From Pelecanus crispus (lineage: Eukaryota; Chordata; Aves; Pelecaniformes; Pelecanidae), in contig NC_134656.1 in the NCBI RefSeq assembly GCF_030463565.1, forward strand, positions 1,865,001 to 1,929,000: 64,000 nucleotides of DNA, in the 5' to 3' direction. Positions 25,901-38,200 of this stretch are shown piece after piece. The translations under genes were made by a program, and so were the position numbers. How positions within the stretch are numbered: position 1 is the first letter of the stretch; each line of letters starts with the position of its first letter. Below the pieces are notes generated by a model. The model was given only the letters and a program-made list of their open reading frames with translations, made no database searches and was not told where the DNA came from.

Positions 25901-28900
25901 TGCGGGAAATGACCTTGGGTGGCCTCGAGAGCGGGGAAGCGGGCAGGCGTTTCCCGAAAATCCCGTGGCCGGGAGAGGTCCGGGCCAAGGGGCAGCAGTG
26001 CCCTTTGCCGGCGCAGGAAATCCTCCCCGGGGGTCCCAGAGCCCAGGGGGTCCGGGAGCATCTCGGCGGCTCCAGGCTCTGCCCTGCCCGGGTTCGGCAG
26101 CCCGGGGCAGCGATGGTGGGTGCAGGCGGGGGGTCCCGCACCACCGTCCCGCTCCGGTGGGGACCAGCAGCCGGGAGAGGCTGCACACCCACCCAGCGTT
26201 TGCTTGCTCGGAAACAAGGGCAGCTCCATGCGGAGCCCGTCAAGGACCTTCATGCGGCTGCCGCCAGCCGAGGCCAACAAAAGGCTCCGGCCGCCCTTCC
26301 TGCAGCTCCCGGCGAAGGGGCTGCTTCCAAACCCACGGCTCCACCCTGACCCCGACCTCCGGGTCCTTCCCGGCTCGGGGTCCCGGGCAGCGCCAGGACC
26401 CCCAGGGCTCGGCTTGCCGGGGTGGCTGAGGCTGGGCCGGGGCGGTGGGTTGCCACCGGGCCACTTTGGGCTCCCAGGCGCTGGCAGGGTCTGCTCTGCC
26501 CTGCGCTCTCCCGCAGCCTGGATCCGCACCCAGCCTCGTCCCACCGTGTGCGCTGGGACGGGCAGAGCCCCTCGGCGTCCCGTCCCACCCAGGAGACCCA
26601 TGGACGTGACCCTGGCCCTGCCGCCTTCCTGAAGATCCCTCCCCACGGCCCCGTGCCCTCGGTAGAATGAGGACGCCGAAGCCCTGCCGCAGCCCCTCTC
26701 CATCCCCTCCAGAGCTCGGCCACCTCCGTCCCCAAAACCTCTCCAGCGTGGCACATCCAGGGCCTGGGGACGCACGGAGGGTTTGTCTCCAGCCCCATCA
26801 ATCCCCGCCACTTTGCTGGTGCCAAATTTCCTTGAGAAGCAATCAGCAAAGTGCCCGGTAAAATAAAGGGCTGTCGGGGCCAGAAAGGTCTCGGCCGCTG
26901 GCGGGGAGGGGGGAGAACCACAGGACAGAGAATTTATGTCCTCAGTCCCTGCATCCGCAGGTTCGGGCCGGGAGGGATGACCAGGGCAGAGCTCGGCACC
27001 AGCTGGGGTCGGGGGGGTCTCCTCCTCGTCCCCCCCGCAGCCTCACCCCCCCAGCTCCCTTTGGGTCCCGCTCCATCTCAGTTTCACCGCGCCGGTGGAA
27101 TATTCCCATCTGGCATCATCTCCTACGGCTGCCCAGCGTGCGGCACGAGGCTGTTTACCCTTTGCTAGGGAAAAGGAGCAAGCCTTAAAAAAAAGGCTAA
27201 GAAGAAATTAATTCAATTAATAAAAGGAGCCCTGTTAGAGTATGGAAATTATTTACTGAAAGGGGGGATTTGCCAAGTATAATAAACCTGGAGCAATTTT
27301 CTCTCATCTCCACTTCGCGGCGGACAGCGTGATTAGCCCCTCGTTCTTTCCAGCGATGACATTTTCGTTTGTTAGTAGCTGGGCAGGACTCACATCGCTT
27401 CCCCTGGCTCCTGACGCGGGGTTTTGCCACAAAACAGCTTCTTCATCACGAGGAGAGGTTTGCTGCCCTGCAAGCTGCGTGCGGGGGGTTTTGCTCTTGC
27501 AAGGGTACAGACCTGGAAGCCGTTGCGGAGATTTGTGTCTACACAGAAGGGATTTCTCCTTCTCCGCTCCAAGCCGGGGTTCCATCCTTCCCCGCTGCCT
27601 CTCCAAGGACTCGAGAGGCTTTACCCGGAGGTACGTGTCCTCCGGCAGCGTTTCAGGGGCTGGGCAGTGAAATCAATAACAAAAATGATGCTCGGCTCCT
27701 ATACGGAGCTTTAAATCTTCAAAGCCCTTTACTGGCATAAACTCATTAACGGGGAGGAATCGAATTCCTAGTCACACAGGTCCCAAGGATGCAGATCTTG
27801 GGGGCGATGGACCGGAACGTATTGTAATAAGAAATAGCTGCTGTCGGTGGCCCTACGCGCGGGAGGGCCCCGAGGAGCTGGGGAGAGCAGATGGAGAAGG
27901 GAGGGCTGCGATGGAAGCCGTGCCCAGGCCAGGCTGGCAGCATCCTGGCAGCAGAGCCGCTTCCCCTCCTTGCAGCAGCCGGCGGGCCAGGGTCGGGGAG
28001 CCGGGCTCCGCGCTCCCCACGGCCCCCCTGGGTCTCCCGACGCAGCGGAGGAGAGTCCGGCATCATCTCCTCCGCGGCTCCGCTTCCCTTTGGGAACATC
28101 CCACCCCTGCCGAGCCCCTCCGTGCTTGGAGCATCCCGGTCTCCTCCAGCCCCGGCTGCCCACCCTGGAAGATTTGTTTAACCCAAGCCAGAGCGAATGG
28201 AAAAATTGGGGATGTTCCACCTGGATCGACTGCGCGGCCAGGGATGGGGCGGGCGGCGGGGAATGTGGGGGGTGAGTGGAGGGCTGCAGCCCTCTGCCCA
28301 CGCTGCATCGCTCCGCGCTGCCGTACCCGGCACAGAGCACGGCGTGGGTCGGGGGGAAGGTGCCGGGGGGGACCCCTGGGTATTCCTTACAATCCGCTCT
28401 TCCTGAGGCGCTGGGCAGCCCGGGCGGGCTCCCAGCTCGGCCAGGTCTCCTCCACAGCACGTCCCAGCGCTGCGGCGTGGGCAGCACCCATGGGTCTCTC
28501 ACCCCGGCCCCCACCTCCCCAGGGTGGGACCCCCTGGGACCCCCCAGCACTGCCCGCTCAGCCCATCCCACCCGGCAAGGGATGCTCGGGGATGGATTTT
28601 GGCCAGGGTGTCCCACGGGGCGAGCCAGCCACCCCCAGGACTCGGGGCACGCTCCCACCCGTGGCCCTGGCCTCGTGCCCATGGTTGGGTGGGGAACCAC
28701 AGCTCCTATTTCTGGTTTTGTCCCTGGGAGGTGCTCCAGGAGGGAGGACGGGAACACCCTGACCTGGTCCCCGAGGTCCCCGAGGTTCCATCTGTGGGAT
28801 GGGTCGAACACGCCCGTGCCCAGGGGACGGCTGTGCTGGGAATGGGGAAGGGAGGGATGTCCTGCACCTCTCCTCTTCCCCATCCCTCCTCCCTGTGGTC

Positions 28901-28975
28901 CGTTCAGTCCCTGTCCCCGTCCCTGTCCCGGTCCCCAGCCCCACCGAGCCCCTACGGCAGCAAAGCTCCGGGAGG
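19991..28975. other. GC-rich intergenic stretch, no gene seen
   Basis: About 9 kb of GC-rich sequence, extremely so at 21.0-27.1 kb. Long open frames (for example minus strand 25501-26811 and 24320-25435) reflect scarce stop codons. They are compositionally biased to Pro, Arg, Gly and Ala and match no family that I recognise. Small AT-rich islets stand out: 20.74-20.90, 23.74-23.85 and 27.17-27.32 kb. A T-run lies near 24800. No exon pairs with matched splice sites were found. Confidence 0.5.
23095..23117. repeat. Short (CCGGTG)n tandem repeat
   Basis: About four hexanucleotide units in GC-rich intergenic DNA. Confidence 0.8.
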
Positions 28976-30003
28976 CTCCTCGGCACGTGGGGGCACGGAG
29001 GGGTGCAGGGGCATGGAGGGGTGCGGGGGCACGGAGGGATGTGGGGACACGGAGGGATGTGGGGGCATGGAGGGATGTGGGGGCACAGAGGGATGAGGGG
29101 GCACAGAGGGATGAGGGGACATGGAGGGATGCGGGGGCACGGGGGTATGTGGGGGGCACAGAGGGATGTGGGGGGCATGGAGGGATGTGGGGGGCATGGA
29201 GGGATGCAGGGGCATGGAGGGATGAGGGGGCATGGAGGGGTGCGGGGGCCACGGAGGGATGAGGGGGCACGGAGGGATGAGGGGGCATGGAGGGATGAGG
29301 GGGGCACAGAGGGATGTGGGGGGCACGGAGGGATGAGGGGGCATGGAGGAATGAGGGGGCATGGAGGGATGTGGGGGCCACGGAGGGATGAGGGGGCATG
29401 GACGGGTGCGGGGGCACGGGGGGATGTGGGGGGCACGGAGGGATGAGGGGGCACAGAGGGATGAGGGGACATGGAGGGATGCGGGGGCATGGAGGGATGC
29501 GGGGGCACGGGGGTATGTGGAGGGCACAGAGGGATGTGGGGGGCATGAAGGGGTGCAGGGGCATGGAGGGATGTGGGGGCCACGGAGGGATGAGGGGGCA
29601 TGGAGGGGTGCGGGGGCATGGAGGGATGAGGGGGCATGGAGGGATGAGGGGGGCACAGAGGGATGTGGGGGGCACGGAGGGATGAGGGGGCATGGAGGGG
29701 TGCGGGGGCATGGAGGGGTGCGGGGGCATGGAGGGATGAGGGGGGCACAGAGGGATGTGGGGGGCACGGAGGGATGAGGGGGCATGGAGGGGTGCGGGGG
29801 CATGGAGGGGTGCGGGGGCATGGAGGGATGAGGGGGGCACAGAGGGATGTGGGGGGGCACGGAGGGATGAGGGGGCATGGAGGGGTGCGGGGGCATGGAG
29901 GGATGAGGGGGCACGGGGGGATGTGGGGGGCACGGAGGGATGAGGGGGCACGGAGGGATGAGGGGGCATGGAGGGATGCGGGGGCATGGAGGGATGCGGA
30001 GGC
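28976..30003. repeat. G-rich minisatellite, 18/19-bp unit, about 55 copies
   Basis: An uninterrupted array of a unit resembling gagggggcatggagggat, with variants (cac/cat, gatg/gtgc) and occasional extra G that make 19-bp units. A 92-bp higher-order period is visible at about 29641-29900: the same five-unit block starts near 29641, 29733 and 29825. The + strand is strongly G-rich with many runs of 4-7 G. Because 18 is divisible by three, the array stays open in several frames and yields long false proteins. Confidence 0.95.
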
Positions 30004-30659
30004 CGTGCTCATCCGGGGTTACCTTGGAAACGGCGCCCGAGCCACACGTCCCTGTCACCACCGAGGGACTGAGCCACAGCGGTGGCGAGGCCAAACGCTG
30101 CTCGCTGCTGTGGGGGTGACGGCGGGGGGTGTCGGGAAGTGTGTCACCCCGTCCCGCTCGATGGCCGGTGCGGGGCAGGGGGAGACGTGGCTGCGAAGGG
30201 GGCTGTGTCCTCCCCCCCGGCCAGGGGGGCATCGCCCAGCACCATGGGGGACAAAAACCCTGCGAGGGCGGCCGGCGGCTCTCCCCGGCAGCCGGACCCC
30301 TACCTGCAGGACAGGCGCTCCCCGCAAAGATGGAGCTTTAAATAAATAACGAGCTGCCGACATCTCCTGGCTCTGCTGGCAGCGCCACGCTGGGAGCCCT
30401 CCCCGGCGGCCCCCACGCTCCAAAATGCACCGGGAATGGTGACAGCAGCTGCCGGGAGCTCGGCCCGGGGTGGGGGGGGGGGGAGCCAGGGGAAGGGGTT
30501 GGGGGGGTTCTGGGAGGTCAGGGGGGTCCCCGGCAGGGCCAGCACTGGTTGACGGTGTCTGCCAAGGCTCTTCTCAAAGCCTCCTGTGATGGAGCATCAC
30601 AACCTCCCATTGAAAATGTGATTTAAATGCTGAAAGTTGGCCGGGGGTGAAGCCCAGGG
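30004..30659. other. Unique spacer between two minisatellites
   Basis: About 650 bp of GC-rich unique sequence separating two unrelated-looking G-rich arrays. It has no open frame with support. A G-run lies near 30470-30481. Confidence 0.5.
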
Positions 30660-31462
30660 GTGCTGGGATGGATGCAGGGATGCGGGCAGGGCGTGGGGAT
30701 GCATGCAGGGCACGGGGATGCGGGCAGGGCGTGGGGATGCAGGCAGGGTGTGGGGATGCAGGCAGGGCGCGGGGATGCAGGCAGGGCGTGGGAATGCAGG
30801 CAGGGTGCAGGGATGCAGGCAGGGCGTGGGGATGCAGGCAGGGCACGGGGATGCAGGCAGGGTGTGGGGATGCAGGCAGGGCGCGGGGATGCAGGCAGGG
30901 CGTGGGGATGCGGGCAGGGCGTGGGGATGCAGGCAGGGCACGGGGATGCAGGCAGGGCATGGGCATGCGGGCAGGGCGTGGGGATGCAGGCAGGGCACGG
31001 GGATGCGGGCAGGGCGTGGGGATGCAGGCAGGGCACGGGGATGCAGGCAGGGTGTGGGGATGCAGGCAGGGCGCGGGGATGCAGGCAGGGCGTGGGGATG
31101 CGGGCAGGGCGTGGGGATGCAGGCAGGGCACGGGGATGCAGGCAGGGCATGGGCATGCGGGCAGGGCGTGGGGATGCAGGCAGGGCACGGGGATGCGGGC
31201 AGGGCGTGGGGATGCAGGCAGGGCACAGGGATGCAGGCAGGGCACGGGGATGCGGGCAGGGCACGGGGATGCGGGCAGGGCGCGGGGATGCGGGCAGGGC
31301 GTGGGGATACACGCAGGGTGTGTGGATGCGGGCAGAGCGTGGGGATGCGGGCAGGGCGTGGGGATGCGGGCAGGGCATGGGGATGCGGGCAGGGCGCGGG
31401 GATGCGGGCAGGGCGTGGGGATGCGGGCAGGGCACAGGGATGCAGGCAGGGAGCAGGCAGGG
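30660..31462. repeat. G-rich minisatellite, 19-bp unit, about 42 copies, with a perfect 190-bp higher-order duplication
   Basis: The unit is close to ggggatgcaggcagggcgt (19 bp) with variants at the gcg/gca/gtg and gcagg/gcggg positions. The 190-bp block at 30831-31020 (ten units) is repeated base for base at 31021-31210. A 19-bp unit rotates through all three frames, so every frame on both strands is open. These frames are artefacts. Confidence 0.95.
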
Positions 31463-32159
31463 CAGGAGGATGTGACCCAGCCATTTTTCCCCGATGGAAG
31501 ATGCTTCATTGCAAACACGTTTGCGCGGTGGAGTGCTCCAGAAGCCAGTGCAGGCTGGGGGAGGCAGGCAGGGGCGCAGCCAGCCAGAGCCTGCAGGCAG
31601 GGTTCAGGCAGAGGCCAGGCAACCCGCGCGAGCAGCGCGGGCAGGGAGGAGAGGGCTCGGCCAGCGAGCCAAGGAGCCTGAAAGGGCAGCCACAGGCTTC
31701 AATTAGCCAAGGAGCGATGGCAGCATCCTGCCTTAAATAGAGCCTCCGCGCCCGGCCGGCGGGCAGGCAGGGAACCGTGCCCACGGGCAGCACGGCCCGG
31801 CACCCCACGGCTGCCCGCACCCCGCTTGGCCGCGGTCGCGGTGGCGAGGGGACGCTGGGGATGGAGGTGCTGGGGGATGCGGGTGGGCAGGGTGCTGGCG
31901 TGGCCGGGGTGGGTGCTGCCGGGTGGGGGGGAGCGGGGCCAGAGTCTGCTCTAAAAGCAGCTGAGAGGAAGGAAGAAGCAGCTAAAATAAGCAGGTGGGT
32001 GGACAGGGAGGAAATAATAGTGAGGCTGATAACGAACGGGCTGGGGAAGGGGGAAAAGAACCAAAATGTCCCCAGGAAATAGGAACCGGCCCCCGGGAAG
32101 CAGAGGGAGGTCGTGGGGGGCAGCGGCACAGAGCGGGCATCCCGAGGGGGGAGGGATTG

Positions 32160-32203
32160 GGGGGAACCGAGGGGAACCGGGGGGAACTGGGGGGAACTGG
32201 GGC
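32160..32203. repeat. Short imperfect tandem repeat (gggggaact-type unit)
   Basis: Four imperfect units of about 11 bp (ggggaacc / gggggaact). Confidence 0.7.
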
Positions 32204-33081
32204 TCCTGTGCTGCCGGGGGTGGGTGTGCGGGCAGGGGAAGGGCAGGATGCTCTGCCCGGCAGTGTGGGAAACGCCGGCCGGGAGCGGGGTCAGCCCTGG
32301 GCCCCCCACCCTGCTGTAGGCAGGGGGAGAGCAGGGGGTGGGTGCGGGCAGAGGCACCGTGAGCATCCTCGGCGGGCGGGTGGGAGCCCGTGGGTGAGCC
32401 CCCCAGGAGTGAAATGCCGGGAAGAGGCAGCAGCACGGGGCTCCGGGTGGTTTGGGTGCAGGCAGCCGCCGGCTCCCGCTCCGGGAATGGCCCTGCTCGG
32501 TGGTGGCGGGGCGACGGGGACCGAAACCAACCGCCCAGCACTCAAGGAGCAATTCGGGCTGGACCCGAGGGAGACGGGGCAGGGGGGTGGCGGGATGCGA
32601 AATGCTCTTTCAGGCAGGGTCCTTCCCTGCCCACCCCTGCCTGCAGGCTGCCAGCATCCCGGGGGGCTCCGGCAGCATCCAGCCTCCCCTCCGTGTAACG
32701 CAGCTGTGGGGGGGACGGGTGCCAGGGAGGCCGCGGGGCCGTGGGGCTGGGGTCAGGGCCAACCCAGGTGCTGGTGCAGAGGGCTTGGGGTGCCGGGGGG
32801 GAGGACATGGGGGGCCCGGAGCTCTGCCGTGGGGAGCGGGAGGAGGCAGCTTGGCCGGAGCGCAGGATGCGCAGGGCCGGCTGTCGCTGCTGCCCTGGGA
32901 GTTTCCACATTAACCGCACACTGTTTGCATCTGAGCATTTTCCCCTCGCCAGGGCTGCCGCTGCCGGGGGTTATTTCCTGCCCTTTGCGCTCTCCCCCCA
33001 CCGCCCCGGCCTGCCCGAGCCCGGCTGCTTCCTCTCGTCCGCCCCGGGGGCTTTCCATGCTGCCAGAAAATAAATCTCATG

Positions 33082-33091
33082 CTATTTTTAA
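33082..33091. promoter_or_regulatory. Perfect MEF2-consensus sequence
   Basis: CTATTTTTAA matches CTA(A/T)4TAR in an AT-richer islet inside GC-rich intergenic DNA. A single match could be chance; see the cluster at 35207. Confidence 0.25.
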
Positions 33092-33201
33092 CAGAGGGGA
33101 AAACGCCAAGGTCTCCTCCAGCCTGGGCTGCTGCGGCACTGAGTGCGGACGGGCACCCCCGGAGAGATGAAGGAGGGAGAGGAATGTGCGGGGAAGGATG
33201 T

Positions 33202-33234
33202 GGGCAGGCAGGGCAGGCAGGGCAGGCAGGGCAG
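33202..33234. repeat. Short tandem repeat, 10-bp unit (gggcaggcag-like)
   Basis: About three perfect units of a 10-bp motif. It resembles the core of the 30.7-kb minisatellite (gcaggcaggg) but lies 1.7 kb away. Confidence 0.75.
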
Positions 33235-35000
33235 CGTGAGCCCGGCTTTCATCTCCCTGCCTTCGGGCAGGATTTTGGGGAAGGCAGAGAGGAGGGTGCT
33301 GGGGGGGTGGGGCTGGGTGATGGGGGACCCCCCTTCCCCTCCGCCATGGCCCTTTGCAGCAGACAGCCGCCCCCGCCGCGGCCGCCCGGGCCCAGCGCCC
33401 TTCATTAATGTCACCCATCACCTCCCGCCCACGCGGGCAGGCGGGGAGGGGGCGATGCGGGTGGGTCACCCCACGTCCGCCCCCGCCGCCCCGGCTGGGA
33501 GGGGATGGGGGGACCGGGAGACAACAGCCGTGACCCCCCTGGAACGGGACCCACGCAGTGGGGTGCCCACGGTGCCCACCCTGCACCAGGGCAGCACCAG
33601 CACCCCGAGGGAGCTGGGGATGGCAGAGGGTCCCCCGGGGTCAGGGCTGGGACGGTTGCTGTTTTTAACCCCCGTAAGTGCCTTAGGGAGGCTGCGAGCG
33701 GGATCAGCTGGCTAATGCCCAGCGGGGACGGGGGGGCTGCGGAGCGGATGGAGCCGATGATAACCGGGGGGGGCACGGAGAGGCCCCCCCGCCACCCCGC
33801 CGCTCCCCGAGGGCGGCTGTCCCCGCTCCAGACTGGGATGCCGCCATCCCCGCTCCCACGAGCGTCTTCCTGGCTGTAGCAACGTGAGCCGGGCGACTTG
33901 CGCTTTCCCGTGACTCCAGGAGCTGGAGATTTATTCTTTGCAAGGCTCCCGCTAAAATCTTTTCTCCTGCCCCTGCGCCCTCCCGTCTGAGCAGGAGGAG
34001 GTCCCCGCTCTCCTTCTCCCATGGGGAGACGTTGCGCAAAGCCCACGGCCGGCGGAAATGCGGGAAGAAAAGCAGGGAGAGAAAGAGGAGCTGGTTCCAA
34101 GCGCCGGGTGGGAGGAAAGCAGAAAACAGGAGGTGGAGGTGAAAATGTCAAACCCAGCTCCCGCTCCCCGTCCCGGGGCTGGCTGTGCCGCAGACACGGT
34201 GCTCGCCGGTGGCTTTTGGTCCTCGCCCCTCGTCACCGAGCACATCTCTGCCTCCGGTCCCCAACATGGCGGTGATGCCGGCTGCCCGGCGGCTCAGCCC
34301 GTGCCGGAGCTCTCTGGGAAAACCTGAGCTCCGTGTTCCCAGCCCGGGTGCCTCCGGCCGCCTTTGATGCCGCTTTCCTGCGGTGCGGGGAGGAGCAGCG
34401 CGGCGCGGCCGGGGCAGCCGGCGGGAAGGGCCGTTCGACGCCCGTCGGTGCTCTGCGCTGGGAGGAAGGGGGACGTGTCCCGCCAGCGTCCCCCCGGTCC
34501 CGTGGGCATCCCGGGGCGGCTGGCAGGCGCCTGGGGGTCAAAGCCCCATGCGGCTCCCGGCCGGGGGCTGCCCGGGGGTCTCCTGCCCAAGCAAGGGGAA
34601 GGGGGATCCATTTTGCTCCAGCTCAGCCCGAGCTCTCGGGGTCAAGCAGCGCTGCCCGAGCTCCCGGAGAGGGACAGGAGTTCGCAGGGTGCAAGACAAG
34701 GCAGAAACCCCCGGGGCTGGCTGGGACGGGGGGGCCCGGCCGCGTCCCAGCATTGCCCCGGGCTGGGGGTTTCCAGCGCCGGGATGGGGCAGTCCCCGTG
34801 CCGTGGGACACCCGCAGAGCTCCAGGCTGGGCTTCACCTGCGCCTGCCCCCGGCCGGGCCTGATCCTGCCCGCGGGGAAAACCCTGCTCTGTGCCCTGGG
34901 ACAGCCCAGAGCATCCCTGGGGACTTGCCCTGGGAAGGGGGATAACTGAGGTCTGGGGACCATCCGCACCGTGGGGCTCGCCGGGATCGCCCGGAGTGGG

Positions 35001-35057
35001 CCTGATCCTGCAGCAGAGACCTGATCCCGCGGCGGGGGCCTGATCCCGCGGCGGGGA
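35001..35057. repeat. Three-copy 19-bp tandem repeat
   Basis: Units starting cctgatcc at 35001, 35020 and 35039; copies two and three are nearly identical. It is possibly an incipient minisatellite. Confidence 0.75.
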
Positions 35058-35206
35058 CGGTGCCGAGGGGCTCTGCCCGTGGCCAGATGGCTCCGAGGAG
35101 CCCTAAGCTCCCCATAATGTCCCTAATTGTCCCACAGCGCGGGAGCAGGCGGCCCAGCCCAGCTGGTGCCTGCGTCCCCCTGCGGCAACGGCTTTGGGAC
35201 CTCTGG

Positions 35207-35253
35207 CTATTTTTAATCCCAGGAAGCTATTTTTGAGGAGAGAGGCTATTTTC
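35207..35253. promoter_or_regulatory. Cluster of CTATTTT elements, one perfect MEF2 site
   Basis: CTATTTTTAA at 35207-35216 is a perfect MEF2 consensus. It is followed at 35227 and 35246 by two further GCTATTTT sequences about 20 bp apart, with a weaker fourth near 35297. The even spacing in otherwise GC-rich DNA suggests either a short decayed tandem repeat or a regulatory element. No function is shown. Confidence 0.3.
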
Positions 35254-38200
35254 CCTGCCCGCGGCTAATCCTGTCTTGCTTTTCAACCTTACCCAGCTAT
35301 TTGCCAGGGCCTGGCGATGGGCAGCTCCCTGCCCCGGGGCAGTCAGCATCCAGGAGGATTCGGGGCAGGAAGAATTGGGTGGGAAGTGCCAGGATGGGGT
35401 GGTCCTGCACCCTCTGTCCCACTCTGCCAGGTCCCCGCGCAGGGCTGGGGCTGCTGGGCGCCTGGCCTGGCACTGGGCAACGGCACCGCGGTGCCACGGA
35501 GGGGAACGTGGCCCATTTGGGGACACAAGCTGGTGGGTCCCCCCCAGCCCGCCCCGGCGGGAGCCGGGAAGGCCATCAAAGGATGGGGATGCCAGAGGTG
35601 ACGGGGCCGCGTGTCCCCTGGGCGTTGCGGGGACCGTGGGGTCCTGGGAGCGCCGGCAAACTGGGACTGAACTGGAAGCAGGTGTTGGGCACGTCCCGGA
35701 GGAGAGGGGCCGGTGGGGAGAAAGGCTGGGGGTGCCGGGGGTGCAGCCCGGGGGGGAGCGGGGGGCACATCTGGCCGCGGAGGGGTGGCAGGAAGCGTCG
35801 TGCTGGCTTGGCCCCCCCCGTGCTTGGCCGCCTCGGGGTCCCGGGGGGGCCGTGCCGCTGCCAGATGTTGTGCAGCTGTCTCCGGCGCTTCCTCTCCCCC
35901 CCGCGCCCCGCGTCCTCCGGGAAGCTCTCCCCTGCGCTTCCTCAGTGGGGAGAGCAGGGGGAGACCCCCGGCCCCCCGCTCCTCCGGCCCCGGCTTCCTG
36001 AGCCGCCGCGTCTGGCTGCTCCCACATTCGGCTCTTTCGCCGCCGGCTCACCCCCCCACCTCCTCTCCCACCTCTCCCCGGCCCCTCGCTCCCTTTCTTC
36101 TCCTGCCAGCTGCCCCCCGGCTCCCGGCCCCGGGGGGTCTCCCCCCTCTGCCACCTCCGACCCCGGGCCGCATCCTGCGCTCCAGCCCCGGCTGCAGAGC
36201 TCGCCCTGCTCCCTGGGGCAGAGAGGAGGGCAGGGAGGTGGAAGCGTCAGGCATCATTTATTGCTTTTCTTCCCTCTTCTCGCCAAGCGTTTTGCATTTT
36301 CCTGCAGTGCAGGGGCCGGGCTGGCCGGATCCTGTCCAGCACCCAACCAGCCCCAGCACCGTGGGTAGGGAAAAGCCGGGCGAGCCGCGGCGAGCGTGGC
36401 CGTGGGCTGCCGGGGAGCGTGGGCTGCGGGAGCCGGGGGAGATGCTCGTTGCCGGCAGCTCACGCCAACTGCGGGACGCAGATAGGATTCGGGGATTAGA
36501 GCAGCTTAGGGAGCAGGGTTTTTCCAAGCGGCAGATGGTGCTGGATGGATCCCAGGGTGAGGTTAGCAGGGTGGGAAGCAGGTCCCCGAGCAGCCCTGGG
36601 CAGGGCAGGGGAAAATCAGGCAGAAGCAGGGAGGAGGAGGATTTTCGCCCAGCCCGTTTCTGGACAGGAGCACGAGGGAGGGCTGGAGGGCCAGATTCCC
36701 AGCTCCCAAACGTGCAGGGTGCCAGCGAGGATGCCCCGCGCTGACGCCCAGAGCTGGTGATAGCCGCAGTAGCAGCGGCTCTTGCACCCCAGGCCCCCCG
36801 GGAAGCATCCCTTGTGCCCCAGCCGGGCTGCGGAGCTCAGGGTCCTGGGGACGGGACGTGGCTCCGTCTCCCATTTGGTCCTTCGGCTGCACGTGTCCCC
36901 TGTCCCCGCGAGCGCACGTGTCCCCACGAGCGTGCGCGCTCCCAGGGGAGCATGGACCTCATCCTGGGAGTGCATGGGAGGCCCCGCGACCAGAGGCTTC
37001 CCCCCACGTCCCCCTGCACCCCCCTGGGGGGGCTCGGCCATGGGGATGGGGATGGGGGCAGCAGGGTGCTGCCGTGGGGCTGGAGCGGGGCGATCCCTCT
37101 TGTCCCACGGTGCTGGTGGCTCCCCGGGCTCTGCTGCGACTGCAGAGACGAGCAACTTCACCCCAAACGCTGCCAGGGGAATTCCTGGTGACGAGGGTGG
37201 AAACGAGCACGGTAAGCTGGTTCAGGAGGTGACAAGGTGGGGACCGGCGAGAAACCCCACGGCCGGGGAGGCAGCGCTGGCGGCTGGCACGGTGCGCTCA
37301 GGCAGCCCCAGGAGCTGCTTTGGAGCTGAGAGTAGCCAAGTAAGCTGGGATAATGAAGCAGAAATTACGGTGGAATTAAATTTCCAGGTGGAAGGGTGCA
37401 ATGAGGGGCTCCGAAACCAGCCCCAAAGAAAGTGGGAGGAGGCCAGGTGGCTGCAGAGAGGAGTCCAACCTGCCCCGGCCAGGATCGGTCCCACGGCTCC
37501 CAAGGGCATTTGGGGTGGGAGCAGGGGGTGGGCTCTGGCCGCAGGCGGGGAAGCCCAGCCGCTGTCTGGGGACTCAGCGACGCTTTCCGGGGAAGAGCGG
37601 GAGCCGGGCTGGGAGCCCCTGGGGCAGCCCGTGGGTGCACGGGGCTTTCTGCTCGGGGTGAGGAGGTGGGCGCGGGGACACCCCAGGGGATGCCGGGACC
37701 CCAGCCCACCCCGGGACGAAGCCACGCGATCCGTGTGTCCGCACCAAGCCACCCGCACCGGCGGGGAGGTGGCAATATGGGGGATGTCGGGTTGCTCCAG
37801 GCAACGAGCCGGGCATCCCGCAGAGGATGCTCCGGATCCGGCCCACGGGCCCCACGCCTGACGTCTGTCCTCCGGCCCCAGCAGCTGCGCCCACGTCCCC
37901 TCGGTTCAGCCCCGCTCGAGAGTCCCCGTCCCTTCCCCAGTAACAGCGGCGGCGGCTCGGAAAGAGGAAGCGTCACCCCCGGCGTCCCCCCACCACGGCC
38001 CGGGGGGCTATTTCGGGTTTGGAGAAAAGCGGAAGGCAGCACCGGGCGGGCGGCTGCTGCGGCGGCAGGCAGGCGATGCCCTGCAGCACGCAGGAGACGG
38101 CGGTGGATGGGGAAAGAGGAACGCCAACGCTGCCCCGCGCCCCCGCTCCCGCCCGGGGGACGGGGAAAGAGGATCTGTCTCACCTGAAGCATCAAAGGGG

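Noticed and set aside
25501..26811. 436-codon minus-strand frame
   Set aside because: Low-complexity residue content in GC-rich DNA, overlapped by equally long frames on the other strand; no domain recognised.
27768..30232. Very long minus-strand open frames (up to 739 codons), Pro/His/Ser-rich
   Set aside because: They are translations of the 18/19-bp minisatellite, open in several overlapping frames, with no start context, splice sites or family similarity.
28976..31462. CRISPR-like repeat arrays
   Set aside because: There are no unique spacers between repeats; units are directly tandem in an avian nuclear context.
30574..31740. Long open frames on both strands (295-367 codons)
   Set aside because: A 19-bp tandem unit rotates through all frames, so every frame is open; there is no coding signal.
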